A DNA stretch of 64,000 nucleotides from Gigaspora margarita (Eukaryota; Glomeromycota; Glomeromycetes; Diversisporales; Gigasporaceae), in NCBI GenBank assembly GCA_009809945.1, contig WTPW01000497.1:338155-402154 (forward strand), written 5' to 3'. Below the pieces are notes generated by a model, which had not been told where the DNA came from, made no database searches, and saw only the letters and a program-made list of their open reading frames with translations. This document shows, one piece after another, positions 12,962 to 24,136 of this stretch (the first letter of the stretch is position 1; every line of letters starts with the position of its first letter). The translations under genes were made by a program, and so were the position numbers.

Positions 12962-13283
12962 GGGTGCTGGTCAAAATCCCGACAAACAGAATCCCGACAG
13001 GTCATAATCCCGACAAAAAAATCCTGACAGTAAAAATCCTGACAAATCCCGACAACAAAAAATTATAAAGTTTATTTAAGTTTGGGTAGAGTTAGGCAAG
13101 TGCATAGGTTAGGTCTTGGGTGTGCGCCTAGGTTAGGGTTTGGGTTTAGGCGATTATATAGTAAAATTGCTCAACGGACACTTTTTTTAATTGTCAGGAT
13201 TTGTGGGATTTTTGATTGTCAGGATTTTTTTGTCGGGATTATGACCTGTTGGGATTCTGTTTGTCGGGATTCTGATACAAACC
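12962..13283. mobile_element. 322-bp MITE with long TIRs inside the transposase gene
   Basis: Arms of about 100 bases are inverted copies of each other, built from repeated (A)ATCCCGACA(A)-type words. Perfect 9-bp flanks CAACCAATA lie at 12953-12961 and 13284-13292. Removing the element and one flank rejoins the transposase frame as P-S-P-S-T-N then I-A-K-Y. A 9-bp duplication suggests MULE-type mobilisation. Confidence 0.9.
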
Positions 13284-15399
13284 CAACCAATATCGCTAAG
13301 TATCGAAAACTTGGTGACGATATGAAAGAGTTTATTGAATTTTGCGTTAATCATGGTGTAACTAGTGCACAAAGCATTGAAAGGCTTTTAAAAGGAAAGT
13401 TTCCTGAAAGAAAGGTTCACAAAAAAAGTCTTTATAATGCTATTCAATTTGCCAAAAAAAAATTAATAACAAGGGTCGAGTTCGATGCATCAGACCTTAT
13501 AAAGTATTTATATGCAAAACGTGCTGAAGATTAGCGATGGTTTATTGAAACAAAATTTGATGAAGTTGAACGTCGCTTATGTGGATTGATATGGTTGTCA
13601 CCTGAGCAGCAATTTTTGTGGACTCGTTATCACGACGTTCTTTTTTTTGATACTACATCCTGTACGAACAAATATAATATGATGGCTTGTTTCTTTGTGC
13701 TAGTTGATAATTGTAATAAAACACGGCTTATTGCAACTGCCCTGCTCGAAGATGAAACAGAAAATAGTTTTGTTTGGGCGTTAAGTATAATAAAAAAATT
13801 GCTGAATGGATTAACTCCCAAAGTAGTATTTACTGATTCTGATCCAGGAATGGCTAATGCAATAAGCTTAGAATTTCCAGACTCAATTCACTGCTTATGC
13901 ATATTCCATATTGATCTCAACATAAAGAAAAATCTTCAAAATAAATTAGGGCCAACTGAATTTAGGAAGTTTCGTGAAGATTTTTTTAAATGCAGGAATA
14001 CGTTAGTTCCAGATACTTTTGAGAGTTATTGGGAAAATTTGAAAACTAAATACATACCAGCTAACAATTACATAAAGAGGCAATTGGATCCATTGAAACA
14101 CAAATGGGCAATATGTTATACAAATAATCAATTTACAGCTGGTGCAAATAGCACTCAATGAGTTGAACGTTTAAATCAAAAAATTCATGACTGTGTTCGG
14201 TCTTATTCGTCACTTTTATTCTTAATTAAAGAGATTCAAGACGTGTTAGATAAGAAGTCAGAATATGCAAGAGTCGAGGAGTATAAGGGCAAATTCCTAC
14301 TGTTGGTCTTCCAACAATTTCAAAAACTTTCTTTAGTTCAATTGAAAAGGTTGTTTCGTACTATATTTTACCAGTAATGGCATTTACTATATGTAGACAA
14401 ATGCAAGAGTGCTTTTACTACGATAGTTTTCAGATAAATAACATGGTTATTGATTCGAGAATACAGGTTAAGTATTAATTTTTTGAATTTTTTGTTAACT
14501 TGCTATTACTATAGGTTAACGTATTTTATTTTTACTAATAGGAGCAAACAAGCATTGATTATTCTGAAGGAGCAAGAGAAGACGATTATGAAGTCACTAA
14601 AATACATCTTGCTGACATCATGTTATCAATCGGTCAAGATCAGATTTTAGAAATTTGGAGAGTAGTTATTTCTTGTGGAGTCAAAATTAATTATGTTATA
14701 TTATTATCTGATGGATCTCATCGATGCACATGCAACATTATTATAACTCACGGTTATCCATGCAGACATTTTTACAAGGTCTTACGTTGCTCTGTTCAAG
14801 CTAAATGGCATATAGGGCTAATTGCAGCATGTTGGTATAAAGATAATTTCATTAATGATAATGATATTTGGCAGCAACCTCCTATTACATTATGTGTAAA
14901 CTCAGACCAATATCAAAGTATTATCGAACATCCAACATACAAATTTGATTATATTAAGCAAATACGAGGTGCTGAAGTTTATAGTTTACCATTACAAGAA
15001 GTTAATAGCGCAAGACAAAAATATGGTAGAGGTCAAGGTATAATGAGAAAAGCTCTAGATATAGCGATTGCTACTAATTCATTTGATGAGTTAATGGGCA
15101 TTTGTCATGGGTTTATACTGGATAAGCAAGAAAGTCAGGAGTCAGATGAAAAAATGGATGATGATATTGAATGCAATATCAAGAACCCTATAATCACAAA
15201 ATGAAGAGGACGACCACCTGGAAGGGCAAAAAGCTGTGTTGAAATAGAAGATCAACCTGCTAAGAAAAACCAATGCTTAGAAGTAGAGGTTAATCAAATC
15301 ACTGATGAAATTGATAAAAACAAAGACAAAAGAAAGACCTGCCTGATTTGTGGGCTTAAAGGACATAATAGGGTGACATGCAAACTTGCAAAGGGTTAA

Positions 15400-16504
15400 T
15401 TAGGATTTCAAAGATAGGCTTTTATAGTGGTTTATTTGCTATAAGATGTATTGTTCGATGTTACTATAGGCGAGTCAATTAAAAATTGTTATTTGTCTTG
15501 TGCTATTATATATTGTACTGCAAGTTATCAGGTTCTATCTAGAATAGATTCTTTATACATAATATAAAAGAGTAGACATTCCTGATTATAAGCTGATGGC
15601 TTGCTTGCAAAGTCTGTTTTATACATTGTCTCAGTTATATTCATTGATTATTGTTACCATTACTAACTAATAATTTAAGTTGCAGTATTGTTATACAGTA
15701 GACATGTGAATTATAGTCCAAATTAAGCATAACATGGATTATAACGAAGTAATTTGGGTGTACGATATTATAAAGATTTATGTACTAGACTAATTTTGTT
15801 AGTGTTAACTTCATAGTGACATTATTAGAGTTATAAATCGTATATCCTAAATAGAGGTCGTGTAGTATTAAAGTAAAAATCATGTGATGCATATAAATTG
15901 CATACCTCAAAACGTCTAGTGCTTAGGGGCAGTGCACAATCACGTGAATAGTTTTTGATTGGTTAGTTAGCGGTTAGGGTCGATGGTTTTTATATAGATT
16001 TGCACTATCCCTAAGCACTGTCCGTAGACTACCTGGCTTTAGACAATTTCCCAAATGCACATGTCCATTTAGAAGGTATATTTTGTCTTGTTATAAGAAA
16101 GTATTTATATGTACTATATAAATACATAGTACAGTATATAATAAGTTATATAATAACTATATACTAATTATACGTATTATATAAATTCATAACTATATAC
16201 TATTTATACGCATTATATAAATTCAAGCTTATGTTGTGTCACATGATTTGCCGGTAATTTCCCCCTGGTTAAAATTAGAAATTCCCTAATAATATATAAT
16301 AAAATATATAATATTGATTAAAAATATATATTTAATTAAAATATAATGTATAATAATAATAATAAATAAAAATAAATAAAAAAATATAAAATTTTATATT
16401 AAATTGCGAAACCTTGTGAAAACATGCAAAAACATGCAAAAATCTGTAAAATGTTTAAAAATAAGTATATAGTATAATAGTATTGTTATTCGTGATTTTT
16501 AATC
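15400..16504. other. MULE 3' non-coding region
   Basis: No gene was seen between the transposase stop and the right end. The segment 16280-16480 is AT-rich and recurs inverted at about 24430-24650. A small inverted-repeat element lies at 15917-16020. Confidence 0.6.
15917..16020. repeat. 104-bp inverted-repeat element
   Basis: The arms AGTGCTTAGGGGCAGTGCA and the reverse complement of the right end (AGTGCTTAGGGATAGTGCA) can form a stem of about 23 bp around a 55-base loop. The size and ends suggest a tiny MITE. The target duplication is not clear. Confidence 0.6.
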
Positions 16505-16619
16505 TGATATCTATCGATTATTACCGATTATTATCGATTACTATCTTAATCGATAGTCCTCGTCATGGGGGATTTAAATCGATGACTATCCAATAATGAT
16601 AAAAATCGATAGTAATCCC

Positions 16620-17703
16620 CGTGCAAATTTTGGTAATAAAAGTGAAGATGAACAGCTAAATCAGTTTCAGAAGCACTATCTTGATGGGCTTGAGAAAGAA
16701 TTTCAAAAGCTTGCTGATACTTTGGATAAAATGCATGATAGTCTCGAAGAATTTGCTATATTTCCCACATTGTTTGAGTATATAAATTACTATTTCTTCT
16801 CATTCGAATTTGGTGTACAATATTTGGATTATGAATATAAAGTTGTGCATAATTGGCATCCATATTTGATGCAGGAAGGAGGGATCCTGAATGGTGTTGC
16901 AGTTCACCATAAATATGAAAACAATATGGAGCATGTCCATACAAAATAGTTTGATCAATACTTGCTCCTAATGAAATAAAAGCAAAGGCTGCATTGTACT
17001 GGCATATATTTGCTCAAAAATTCTTGCATTGCTCATCTTGGGCTTCAAAAAAATGTCAAAAAAGTAAAGGTGGATCCTGAAAAGTAGAAAGAATAACTTT
17101 TCCTTGTTATAGCATTTTCCATACTTTGGTTTAGTTCGTGAAGAAACAGTAAGGCATTCATCTAACCAATGAAGAGCCTTACTTTGAGTACACTCAGAAT
17201 TCATATGCCCAAGATAGTGACATATATTATTATTTTGGCTTTGTTCAAATATTGAATTGCCAATTTGAATTCAAGCTCTTTTTATTCGTTCTCAGTCTCT
17301 TCTTGCTTGTTGAGCAATTGATCTTTTGCTTGGTGTACTTGTAGCATTTTCTGTAGGATTAGGGTTATTTTTTTTCATATTCACTTCTATTATGTTGAGC
17401 AATAGTTTCTAAACTTGGCTCTGATTCATGTGTCTCTTGCTCACAGGCTTGTTGTAGTTGCTGAGTTATAACTGTTTGAGTTGACTTATGTTCTTGTGCC
17501 TCTCTTTCATGTGTTCGTCGCTGTTGCTGTGCAATAGCACGTCAGTTTGGTTCTTGTTGTTGTTGATTTTTTTCACATTCTTGTGCTTCTCGTTCACATG
17601 TTTGTCGCTGTTGCTGTGCAGTAGCACATTGGTTTGGTTCTTGTTGACGTTTATTTCTTTCATGTTCTCGTTGCAATTGCTGTGCTATAGATCTTTGGCT
17701 CAT
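16620..17703 (-). pseudogene. Helitron protein, N-terminal part
   Basis: This is the N-terminal portion of the Rep/helicase protein whose remainder lies at 6433-10161. The probable start is ATG at 17703 on the minus strand (M-S-Q-R-S-I-A-Q-Q), giving a Gln/Arg/Glu-rich head. The conserved Helitron N-terminal domain follows: A-L-H-W-L-D-E-C-L (about 17180); Y-T-F-type strand here as Y-C-F-H-I-Y-G-E-L (about 16910); A-Q-L-Y-I-H-N-P (about 16855); and Q-T-M-W-E-I. A TAG after W-E-I and frame changes near 17000 break it. Coding sequence stops at the MULE at 16620. The head contains two near-copies of a run of about 100 bases (17480-17580 and 17580-17690). Confidence 0.8.
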
Positions 17704-18214
17704 ATTTAAAGTAAAAAAAAGAATCAAATTAATATATAAAAAATTACGCGGTCTTATGCATATATTATAAAATCTCCAGATCAGGTGTAATAGGTGTTAC
17801 GACCTGGATAGGGTATTGCACCAAATTAGCATCGATTGTAGTACTATAGTGATTACAGTTTAAATTAATAAATTAATATAATAAATAGTTATGCTAATAT
17901 GGTTCTCTTTATTATTAACATAAATTAATACAACAGACTAAGTAATCAAAACTATGTAAGGCTATATAATTTTGTTATAATTAGAAAAAAGTACAAATTT
18001 TAAAAGTTTCCTTTGAATATTGCACTTCTTTTTCTAATTTCTTTTGAGTGAAATCTTTTCATAAGAACTATCACTAAAAAGCTATGCTCAATTTTTGCAA
18101 AAGTTCTAGTAAATTTTTGTTGGTTGTACTTATTGTACCGATCAAACTCTCCTTGCCAATTATTAGTCCTTGAAAATTCTGCAATCTTCTTAAATTTTAC
18201 AAAAAAAAAAGTGT

Positions 18215-19100
18215 ATTTTTGAGATCTTATCTAGGACTATAAAATTAAACTTTTAATTTTGTAAATTTCAAATTAGAAGAGCGATAGCATGGATAATAAT
18301 ATAATTGAATCTGCACATGCATCTTCCTTAATGTGATTAAGATCGTGATGTTACTCAAGTATTATGATCAATTAAAATATTGATTGGAATGGGTACTTGA
18401 GCAAATATTAGAGGTCTTACTCGGGTTGGGTTAACCCATACAGGTTAGCAAATATGATGGGTTATGTGGGTTACAGATCAAAATTTAAGCTGACCCAGGT
18501 CAGATAGATTAATTGGATATTAAAGAAAATGTTGCTGACTTAGGCTAGAATTAGAGCCTAGATACAATCCAGATATAAAAATAATAAATCTGGATTAATC
18601 TATTTTGATCCAGATACTATTTATAATCTAGTTATAATTTATGGATTTAACTTTATAAAAGGCACATTTTAAAATATCTTTATCATTACATATTTTTTGT
18701 AACAAATTTTCATTTTCAGATTTCTACTCTACGATATTTGGTAGGACTAATATGATAAAGTTTTTAATATATTAATATTATTATCTATCTAATATCACTG
18801 GAAGATGCATATAACCTATCTGACCCAGGTTGTGACCCAAGTCAAGAATTTTCAGGTCGGGATCACTATTTTCTGACCCGAGTAAGCCCTCTAGCAAATA
18901 TGGTTTTGTTTTTACAAATTGAGATCTTATCTAGGATTATAAAATTAAGCTTTTAATTTTGTGAATTTCAAATTAGAAGAGCGATAGCATAGATAATAAT
19001 ATGATTGAATCTGCACATGCATCTTCCTTAATGTGATTAATTTAAGTTACTCAAGTATTACGATCAATTAAAATATTGATTAGAATGGGTGCTTGAGCAA
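18215..19100 (+). repeat. Direct repeat pair, about 185 bp each
   Basis: The blocks 18215-18400 and 18922-19100 both begin 'gagatcttatctagga' and share 'agaagagcgatagcat' and 'ctgcacatgcatcttcctt', with about 90% identity by eye. The MITE at 18409-18893 sits just after the first block, so the two copies were close to adjacent before that insertion. Confidence 0.8.
18409..18893. mobile_element. 485-bp hAT-type MITE
   Basis: The TIRs are TAGAGGTCTTACTCGGGT and, inverted, TAGAGGGCTTACTCGGGT. Perfect 8-bp target duplications GCAAATAT lie at 18401-18408 and 18894-18901. The element is relatively GC-rich at its ends and has no ORF. Confidence 0.9.
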
Positions 19101-20743
19101 ATATGTTTTTATTATCATTGTTTGTACAAATCATAATAAAAAAATGAAGAAGATGGAGCAATGAAAGGAAAAAGCAATCTACGACACTCCAATTTCAGTT
19201 TCTCGGGAAGGAAGTAGCACCATTATTCAGAAAAAGGTTTAGAAAAGATGAGTAAAGAAGGAAGAAAGGCTGAGACATAAAGAATACTTGACTTATTTGT
19301 CTTTTTCTTTACTTAATTTGCTTACTTCTTGTTGCAAACTATGCTCATGAATTCAATTCTCGTTGGCTCTAGCATTTACAAAACACGGGACTTTTTCATT
19401 TGCGATGAAGATTTTTAGCATAAGTAATTATTTATAAAAAAACAATATTCAATGTAATATCTTAATAGCATTACCAATTGTGCACAGTAAAATCAATTCA
19501 ATTAAAGTGTTTATTCCAGAGAAAACAATTCTTTCAAGTACTTCTAGAGAAATGCTATTGAAAAATGATAAATAAAAACGTTACAGTTAGCCAAATTGAA
19601 AATGTTATGATTATACACCTTTCATTTTATTCACCTGCAGATTCTGTACTTGTTCGACGGTTTTTATTTTTCTAATGCAGCAATGACGAAATTAATGATG
19701 GCACAAAAGACGAAACCCACCAGGTTGGTTTGCAGTAACAATAACAGAATATTTTGAGCGATATTGATGGGAAAACGATTGATTTTATTTCACTTAGTAT
19801 AGAAAACGTCTGCTTTTATAAGTTCTATTTCATGTTTACTATAAAAAAGAAGAATGCCAAAAATGGGCTAAAAAAAATAAAAATACTCGTCACTTTTAAT
19901 TTTTTTTCTGAACTTCATAATATGACGATGTAGATTAGTAGATTATCTAGTATTAACAATACAAAGGTGATATGAACCCGATGGGGCCTTGAAACAATTA
20001 AAATTTTTTTTTTCTATTAATCAAACCGTTATCGGGAATTGTGGGTGTAGGAATCAGTTGTGCATTGGTGTGATGATCCGATTTATATAGATCAACAGGA
20101 TAGTGAATTTAAAAAGAGAAGTAATTAGGAATTAGATCAAAAAAAAGATGATTTAAATAAAGAATTAAATAACTTACTTAATATGCCAAAAGCTCTATCA
20201 ATATATTGCAAGCATGACTAAAAAAATATTAGATAAACACTGAGTACATAAGAGTTCAAATGGTTTTTTTTTTGGTCTCATAAATACTTACTACCAATAA
20301 GCAGTGGCTTCTTCAGGAATAGTACAAAGGTGAATTCGTAGTGGTAAAAATAAAATACTAAACACACGTAGGTATGGTTATATCAATCAAGCAGAGATCT
20401 ATTTTTTAATATCAAATAATTAGATAGTATATAGTATAGCTAGTAACGTAAAATTTTTGGTAGAGAACTAAGTGAATTTTGATAAAATGAATGAATACCA
20501 AAGATAAAATAAATAATTTGCAAAAGCTATCACGCGATTTGTTTTTATAGTATAATGCAGTAACATAAAAGTAGAATAATTGATTTGCAAAAAAGTAATA
20601 CGTGATTTGTTTTTTATGCAGACTTTAAATAAAAGCCCAATTAGATTATAGTTTTGTCTCATAATGTTAGTCTCCTTAGTGTTTATCTTATAATACTAAT
20701 ACCGTTTATCTACACCATTCTATATGATATATTGATTATATGA

Positions 20744-22697
20744 TTACGACATTTCTATCCATCTAGCTTGTCATCGTGACAATTTCGATTGGGAATTGAT
20801 AAACTCAAGCAAGGCATGATCAGTAATGATCATAAAAGCCATCCTTCTAAATACACTTTCTATACCTTTAGTGCATGAATTATGGCCAAAAGTTCTTTTT
20901 CATGAATTGGATAATTAATTTCTGCAGATGTCATTTTTCTCAACTCATATGCCACAGGTTGCTCACCATTTTTCTGGTCTTGACTCAACATGGTACTGAT
21001 TGCAAAATCTGATGCATCTGTAGTAACTACAAATAGTTTTTCAGAGTTGAGTACAGCTAATACTGGAGCACCTATAAGTACTTTTTTAAGTTTTTTAAAT
21101 GCTTTGTCCTGCTCGAGTCCCATTTATATAGTTGATTTTTGTGTAAAAGACTTGTAAGAGGCGCAACAAGCTTAGAACTACCAGGTATAAATTTTCTATA
21201 AAAATTGATTAGTCCTAAAAATGAATAAAGTTCATAGGTATTGGCCAAGTTTTTATAGCTTCCAGCTTTTTTGGATTAGTTGCAAGTCCTTCCGCTGATA
21301 CCACATATCCAAGAAATTCTATACTAGGTTTTCCAAACTTGCATTTGTTCATATGCCCATATAACTGATGCTCCTGCAGTTTCTTCAGTACTTGACTCAA
21401 TGTTGCACATGCTCATCCTGTAACTTGCTATAGATTAAAATATCGTCAAGATAGACAATTACAAATTTGTTCAAGTAGTCACGAAATATATCATTTATCA
21501 GATGCATAAAGGAGGCTAGGGCATTCGTCAACCCAAATGGCATTACAAGAAATTTATAATAGCCATATCGTGTATGAAATACTATTTTTACAACATCTTC
21601 TTCCTTAATACGTAGCTGATGGTACCCTGATTGTAAGTCAATCTTACTGAAATACTTAGCACCAGTAAGCTGATCTAGTAAATTATCGATATGCAGAAGT
21701 GAATACTAGTTTTTTATTGTAATTTTATTTAATATTCAATAATCCATACACATACAGAAAGTTCTATCCTTTTTTGCTACAAATAATACCGGAGCTCCAT
21801 ACAGTGATGAGCTAGGACGAATTATACCTTTTCTTATGTTTTCCTCTAACTGTCTTTTAATTCGTAAAGTTCATGAAATGACAGCCTATAGATGGGTCCG
21901 AATAGAGGTACCACATTTTTTTGTAGAGGAATTTCATGGTCGATATTTTGATTCGGTAATAATCTATTTGGCAACTTGTTCGGAAAGACATCTTGATACT
22001 CATCAATCACACTTTTTAGGAAATCTGTTACCTTTATATTTTCTATCTTTTCCGTTTCTGATTTCATTGCGGCTAATACTATGAACAGCTCTGCCTTCTG
22101 CTTGGAATTTTTCCCTAGCTAATGTCTTAAAATGAGGGTTGTAGCAAGCTGTACTTGTTTTCTCTCTGCCCTTGCATTAATCTTGTGTAGTCTATTTTTA
22201 TTCCATATTGAGATTTCATTCTTTTTCCAATTAATTCACAGGTTATGGTTGTATAACCACAGCTTTTCAAATATAGTATCATATTTGTGTGGTGGCAAAA
22301 CTTCTATATGAACTCTTTTTTTTTCCAGTGGCCCAATTAAACTGTCACATCTGTCACATATCTACTTAATACACAAGGTGTTCTGTTAGCTAATTCCACA
22401 GTTGACCTCTCCTCCATATTCCTGTTAACCACCAAATAGTGTTCTTCTATAAATGTTCATTAATAAAGGTTTTGAAGTGCCAAAATCGATCAAAATCAAG
22501 GCTACCTTTCCACAGACTTTGCCTTTCACTCTTAAGAGGACTTCTTTTGCTTCCTTTTTCCTACCAACAAATTCTGGTTCTATTGTATTAACTTGGTCAG
22601 CCCCATCATTCTTACTCATTAATGAGCCAAGAGCTAACATAGGTTTAGTAGGGCACACTTTTGCTATATGGCCCTTCTGACCGCACCTGAAGCTCAA
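20744..22697 (-). pseudogene. gypsy-1 protease, RT and RNase H (N-terminal pol)
   Basis: The minus strand shows a zinc knuckle R-C-G-Q-K-G-H-I-A-K-V-C (about 22660-22695; the first Cys position reads Ser). A protease-like L-I-D-F-G-T-S follows, where D-S-G is usual. The RT is at 21215-22067, with the Y-L-D-D catalytic motif at forward 21442-21453 and F-L-G-Y-V-V-S-A-E-G-L downstream. RNase H is at 20744-21123 (T-T-D-A-S-D-F-A-I, Y-P-I-H-E-K-E-L-L-A-I-I, then I-T-D-H-A-L-L-E-F). TAG follows A-L-K-V, and a TGA replaces an expected Arg in S-R-x-Q-A-R-W. The frame stops at the Helitron and continues at 5193. Confidence 0.85.
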
Positions 22698-23557
22698 GCC
22701 TTTCTGCTAGTACTCTTTTTTTTTCCAATTATTGTTTTTATTATTCATATATTGCTGACTTTTTCTTTGGTCTTATATCCTTGGAACTTCTTAAATTCAG
22801 TTCAATCAAGTTTCATCGATATCACATCAGCACTTCCTGAATCACCTAACTTTGATGTACTTCCTTTAACCTCTATCACTTGGTGTTTCATTTCACTGGC
22901 ACCGTATATTGCAGTATTGTATATAGTAGCTATACGAACTGCTTCCTCTAGACTTTCTGGTGAGTAATAAGCAACTTTTGCCTTCGTAGCTGCCTTTAGC
23001 CCTTCTGTAAAATATAATATTTTATCAGCTTCATCCATACTTTCCACTTGTCCCAGGATATTTCAAAAATTTGAGGTATATTCCAGTACTGTCAAGGTTG
23101 CTTTATATTCCTAATCTGCCCCCTTAAATATTGCTGATGCTATAGAGGTTGAAATGCCTTCTTTACTTTCTTATCAAATGCGCCCCATGTTTCAAATAGT
23201 TTATATTCTTCGTGGGTTTGGATCATATTCAAATACTACTGAAGCACCGCATCTTTTAATCCTGTTATAATGTATAAAAGCCATTCTTTATCCTCAATTT
23301 TTGTGCTTTAAAAAGCATGTCGACTTGAAGTAGCCAGGTCACTACATTTTCACTTTTTTCCTGCTGAACAGCGGTAACTGAATGGTCAACCCTTTTGTTT
23401 GTGAGGTTTCCCATATAGGAGGTAGTTTATCAAGTATACCTTGCATATCCTGTTCCTTCTTTTGTTGATCTTGCAGTAACTGCATGAGTTGGGTATTAAT
23501 GGCATCCTGATTCCTAAGAAACTTTTTAACAAAGGCATTGAAATCATTTTGCGTCAT
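22698..23557 (-). pseudogene. gypsy-1 gag
   Basis: The start is ATG 23557 on the minus strand (M-T-Q-N-D-F-N-A-F-V). A Gln-rich coiled region comes first, then capsid-like sequence with W-L-L-Q/E-type helices. The best preserved block is 22802-23047 (I-L-Y-F-T-E-G-L-K, S-P-E-S-L-E-E-A-V-R-I-A), typical of gypsy Gag, followed by the zinc knuckle at the gag-pol boundary. Stops around 23340 and frameshifts to 23050 interrupt it. It would form the retrotransposon particle shell. Confidence 0.8.
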
Positions 23558-23642
23558 GGCTAAGCAGATTACAAAAACAGTGATAAACTTTTCTATATAC
23601 TTCTAAAAAGTTTATTTTTAATTAATTAATTTTTTTTTATAT

Positions 23643-23665
23643 ATATAAGACCTGCTGCTACCAAA
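23643..23665 (-). other. Putative primer binding site of gypsy-1
   Basis: Directly inside the 5' LTR the minus strand reads TTTGGTAGCAGCAGGTC. The TGG start fits pairing with a tRNA 3' CCA end; the tRNA was not identified. Confidence 0.5.
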
Positions 23666-24076
23666 TGTAACCAGTGGATATTTCCTTTGGATTAGCAGAA
23701 AAGGGAAGTAGTCTTATTTGTTTATTATCGTTCTTCTTTTTATACATATATTTTACTAACTGCATAATTATGACTATATTGTTCATGTGAATTACTAACT
23801 AATTCGCTTATGATAACTCTTCGCATAATTGCTCTAGCATACTATTAACTTATCATGGTATGAATATGATCAAAGATTGTAATCATATTACAAGAATTTG
23901 TTAAGTATATAATTTGCCTTCTTTCTTTTTGTTACTTACCCGATTGCTTACTAATTAGCTTATTCGACACCATATAGATCACAATCGATTATGGTTGATT
24001 ACTATCCCTTGCATATTGATGCACCTACACAGCTACAACCTGATCGATCGCTATGGCATGGATTTAACCCATTACA
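23666..24076 (-). repeat. 5' LTR of gypsy-1 (intact, 411 bp)
   Basis: On the minus strand it starts TGTAATGGG and ends GGTTACA. It aligns from end to end with 1422-1646 plus 3390-3575 with scattered, mostly transition differences. It gives the empty-site sequence used to place the 1647-3384 insertion. Confidence 0.9.
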
Positions 24077-24136
24077 TAAAGATTTAAATAAATAAATTCT
24101 ATATAGAAATATATATATCTATATAAAAGTACATCA

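Larger units (their letters stand above)
12069..15399 (+). pseudogene. FAR1-type MULE transposase gene, disrupted
   Basis: The start is ATG 12069. The domains in order are: an acidic N-terminus with 14 eight-residue repeats (12123-12458); intron 12540-12632 (GTAACT..TTTTTAG); a FAR1-like DNA-binding region (T-F-H-T-W-D-D-A-K, E-C-S-C-V-G-K-Y-Q, V-D-E-H-N-H); a 322-bp MITE; and the MULE DDE core with D-T-T-S-C-T-N-K-Y-N-M-M, F-T-D-S-D-P-G-M and V-E-R-L-N. Next come intron 14467-14541, a SWIM zinc finger (C-T-C...Y-P-C-R-H, about 14730-14768), an A-T-hook-like R-G-R-P-P-G-R and a zinc knuckle C-L-I-C-G-L-K-G-H-N-R-V-T-C before TAA. In-frame stops lie at 12246, 12474, about 12717, about 12769, 13532 and 14159, with a frameshift near 14284. 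Several stops fit CGA>TGA or TGG>TAG. Confidence 0.85.
10162..16619 (+). mobile_element. Mutator-like element (MULE) inserted in the Helitron gene
   Basis: The ends carry inverted copies of a motif rich in ATCGAT (left GATTTATATCGATTTATAAT at 10172; right, reverse complement, GATTACTATCGATTTTTATC from 16617). The Helitron protein breaks off at Q-N-L before the right end and resumes at R-D-V-N-A-A-T-D after the left end. The putative target duplication is about 9 bp but decayed (forward CACGAAAT at 10154-10161 versus CGTGCAAAT at 16620-16628). The element holds one plus-strand transposase gene (12069-15399). Inverted subterminal copies of a sequence containing 'aaccNgggggaaattacc' lie at about 11675 and 16255. 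The left boundary is uncertain by about 10 bp. Confidence 0.8.
5194..20743 (-). mobile_element. Helitron, about 15.5 kb including later insertions
   Basis: On the minus strand the element ends in CTAG (forward 5194-5197) and starts with TC (forward GA at 20742-20743). The flanking host bases are A and T, as expected for Helitron insertion between A and T. Joining 20744 to 5193 brings the gypsy RNase H back into one reading frame across the junction, which fixes both ends to the base. A degenerate potential stem lies about 10 bases before the CTAG. The element carries Rep/helicase remnants on the minus strand (17703 to 6433). It was later hit by a MULE (10162-16619) and a hAT-type MITE (18409-18893); without these it would be about 8.6 kb. 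Confidence 0.8.
17704..20743. other. Helitron 5' non-coding region
   Basis: About 3 kb upstream of the Helitron gene start with no ORF I can support. It contains a direct repeat (18215-18400 and 18922-19100) and a hAT-type MITE (18409-18893). The 5' terminus reads TCATATAATC on the minus strand. Confidence 0.55.
1417..24081 (-). mobile_element. Ty3/gypsy LTR retrotransposon (gypsy-1), heavily nested
   Basis: The outer boundaries are two related LTRs (1422-3575 and 23666-24076) flanked by the same 5-bp sequence TAAAG at 1417-1421 and 24077-24081. Minus-strand coding remnants run gag (23557 to about 22800), protease, RT and RNase H down to 20744, then resume at 5193 with the end of RNase H and the integrase (to 3736). 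This is the normal gypsy order. Removing the Helitron and the LTR insertion leaves about 5.36 kb, a usual size for the group. Every domain contains stops or frameshifts, so the element is dead. The recoverable 5-bp target duplication shows that both ends belong to one insertion despite being 22.6 kb apart. Confidence 0.9.

Noticed and set aside
13120..13150. Telomere-like 'ggttagggtttgggtttagg'
   Set aside because: It is a single short run inside a MITE. Similar CCCTAA words at about 895, 30930 and 37140 are isolated and belong to dispersed repeats.
13082..13534. 150-codon ORF on the plus strand
   Set aside because: Its first two thirds are translated MITE sequence (12962-13283). Only the part after 13292 is real transposase coding, already counted in the MULE gene.
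17488..17709. 73-codon plus-strand ORF rich in Leu/Cys/Ser
   Set aside because: It is a shadow of the Gln/Arg-rich Helitron N-terminus on the other strand.
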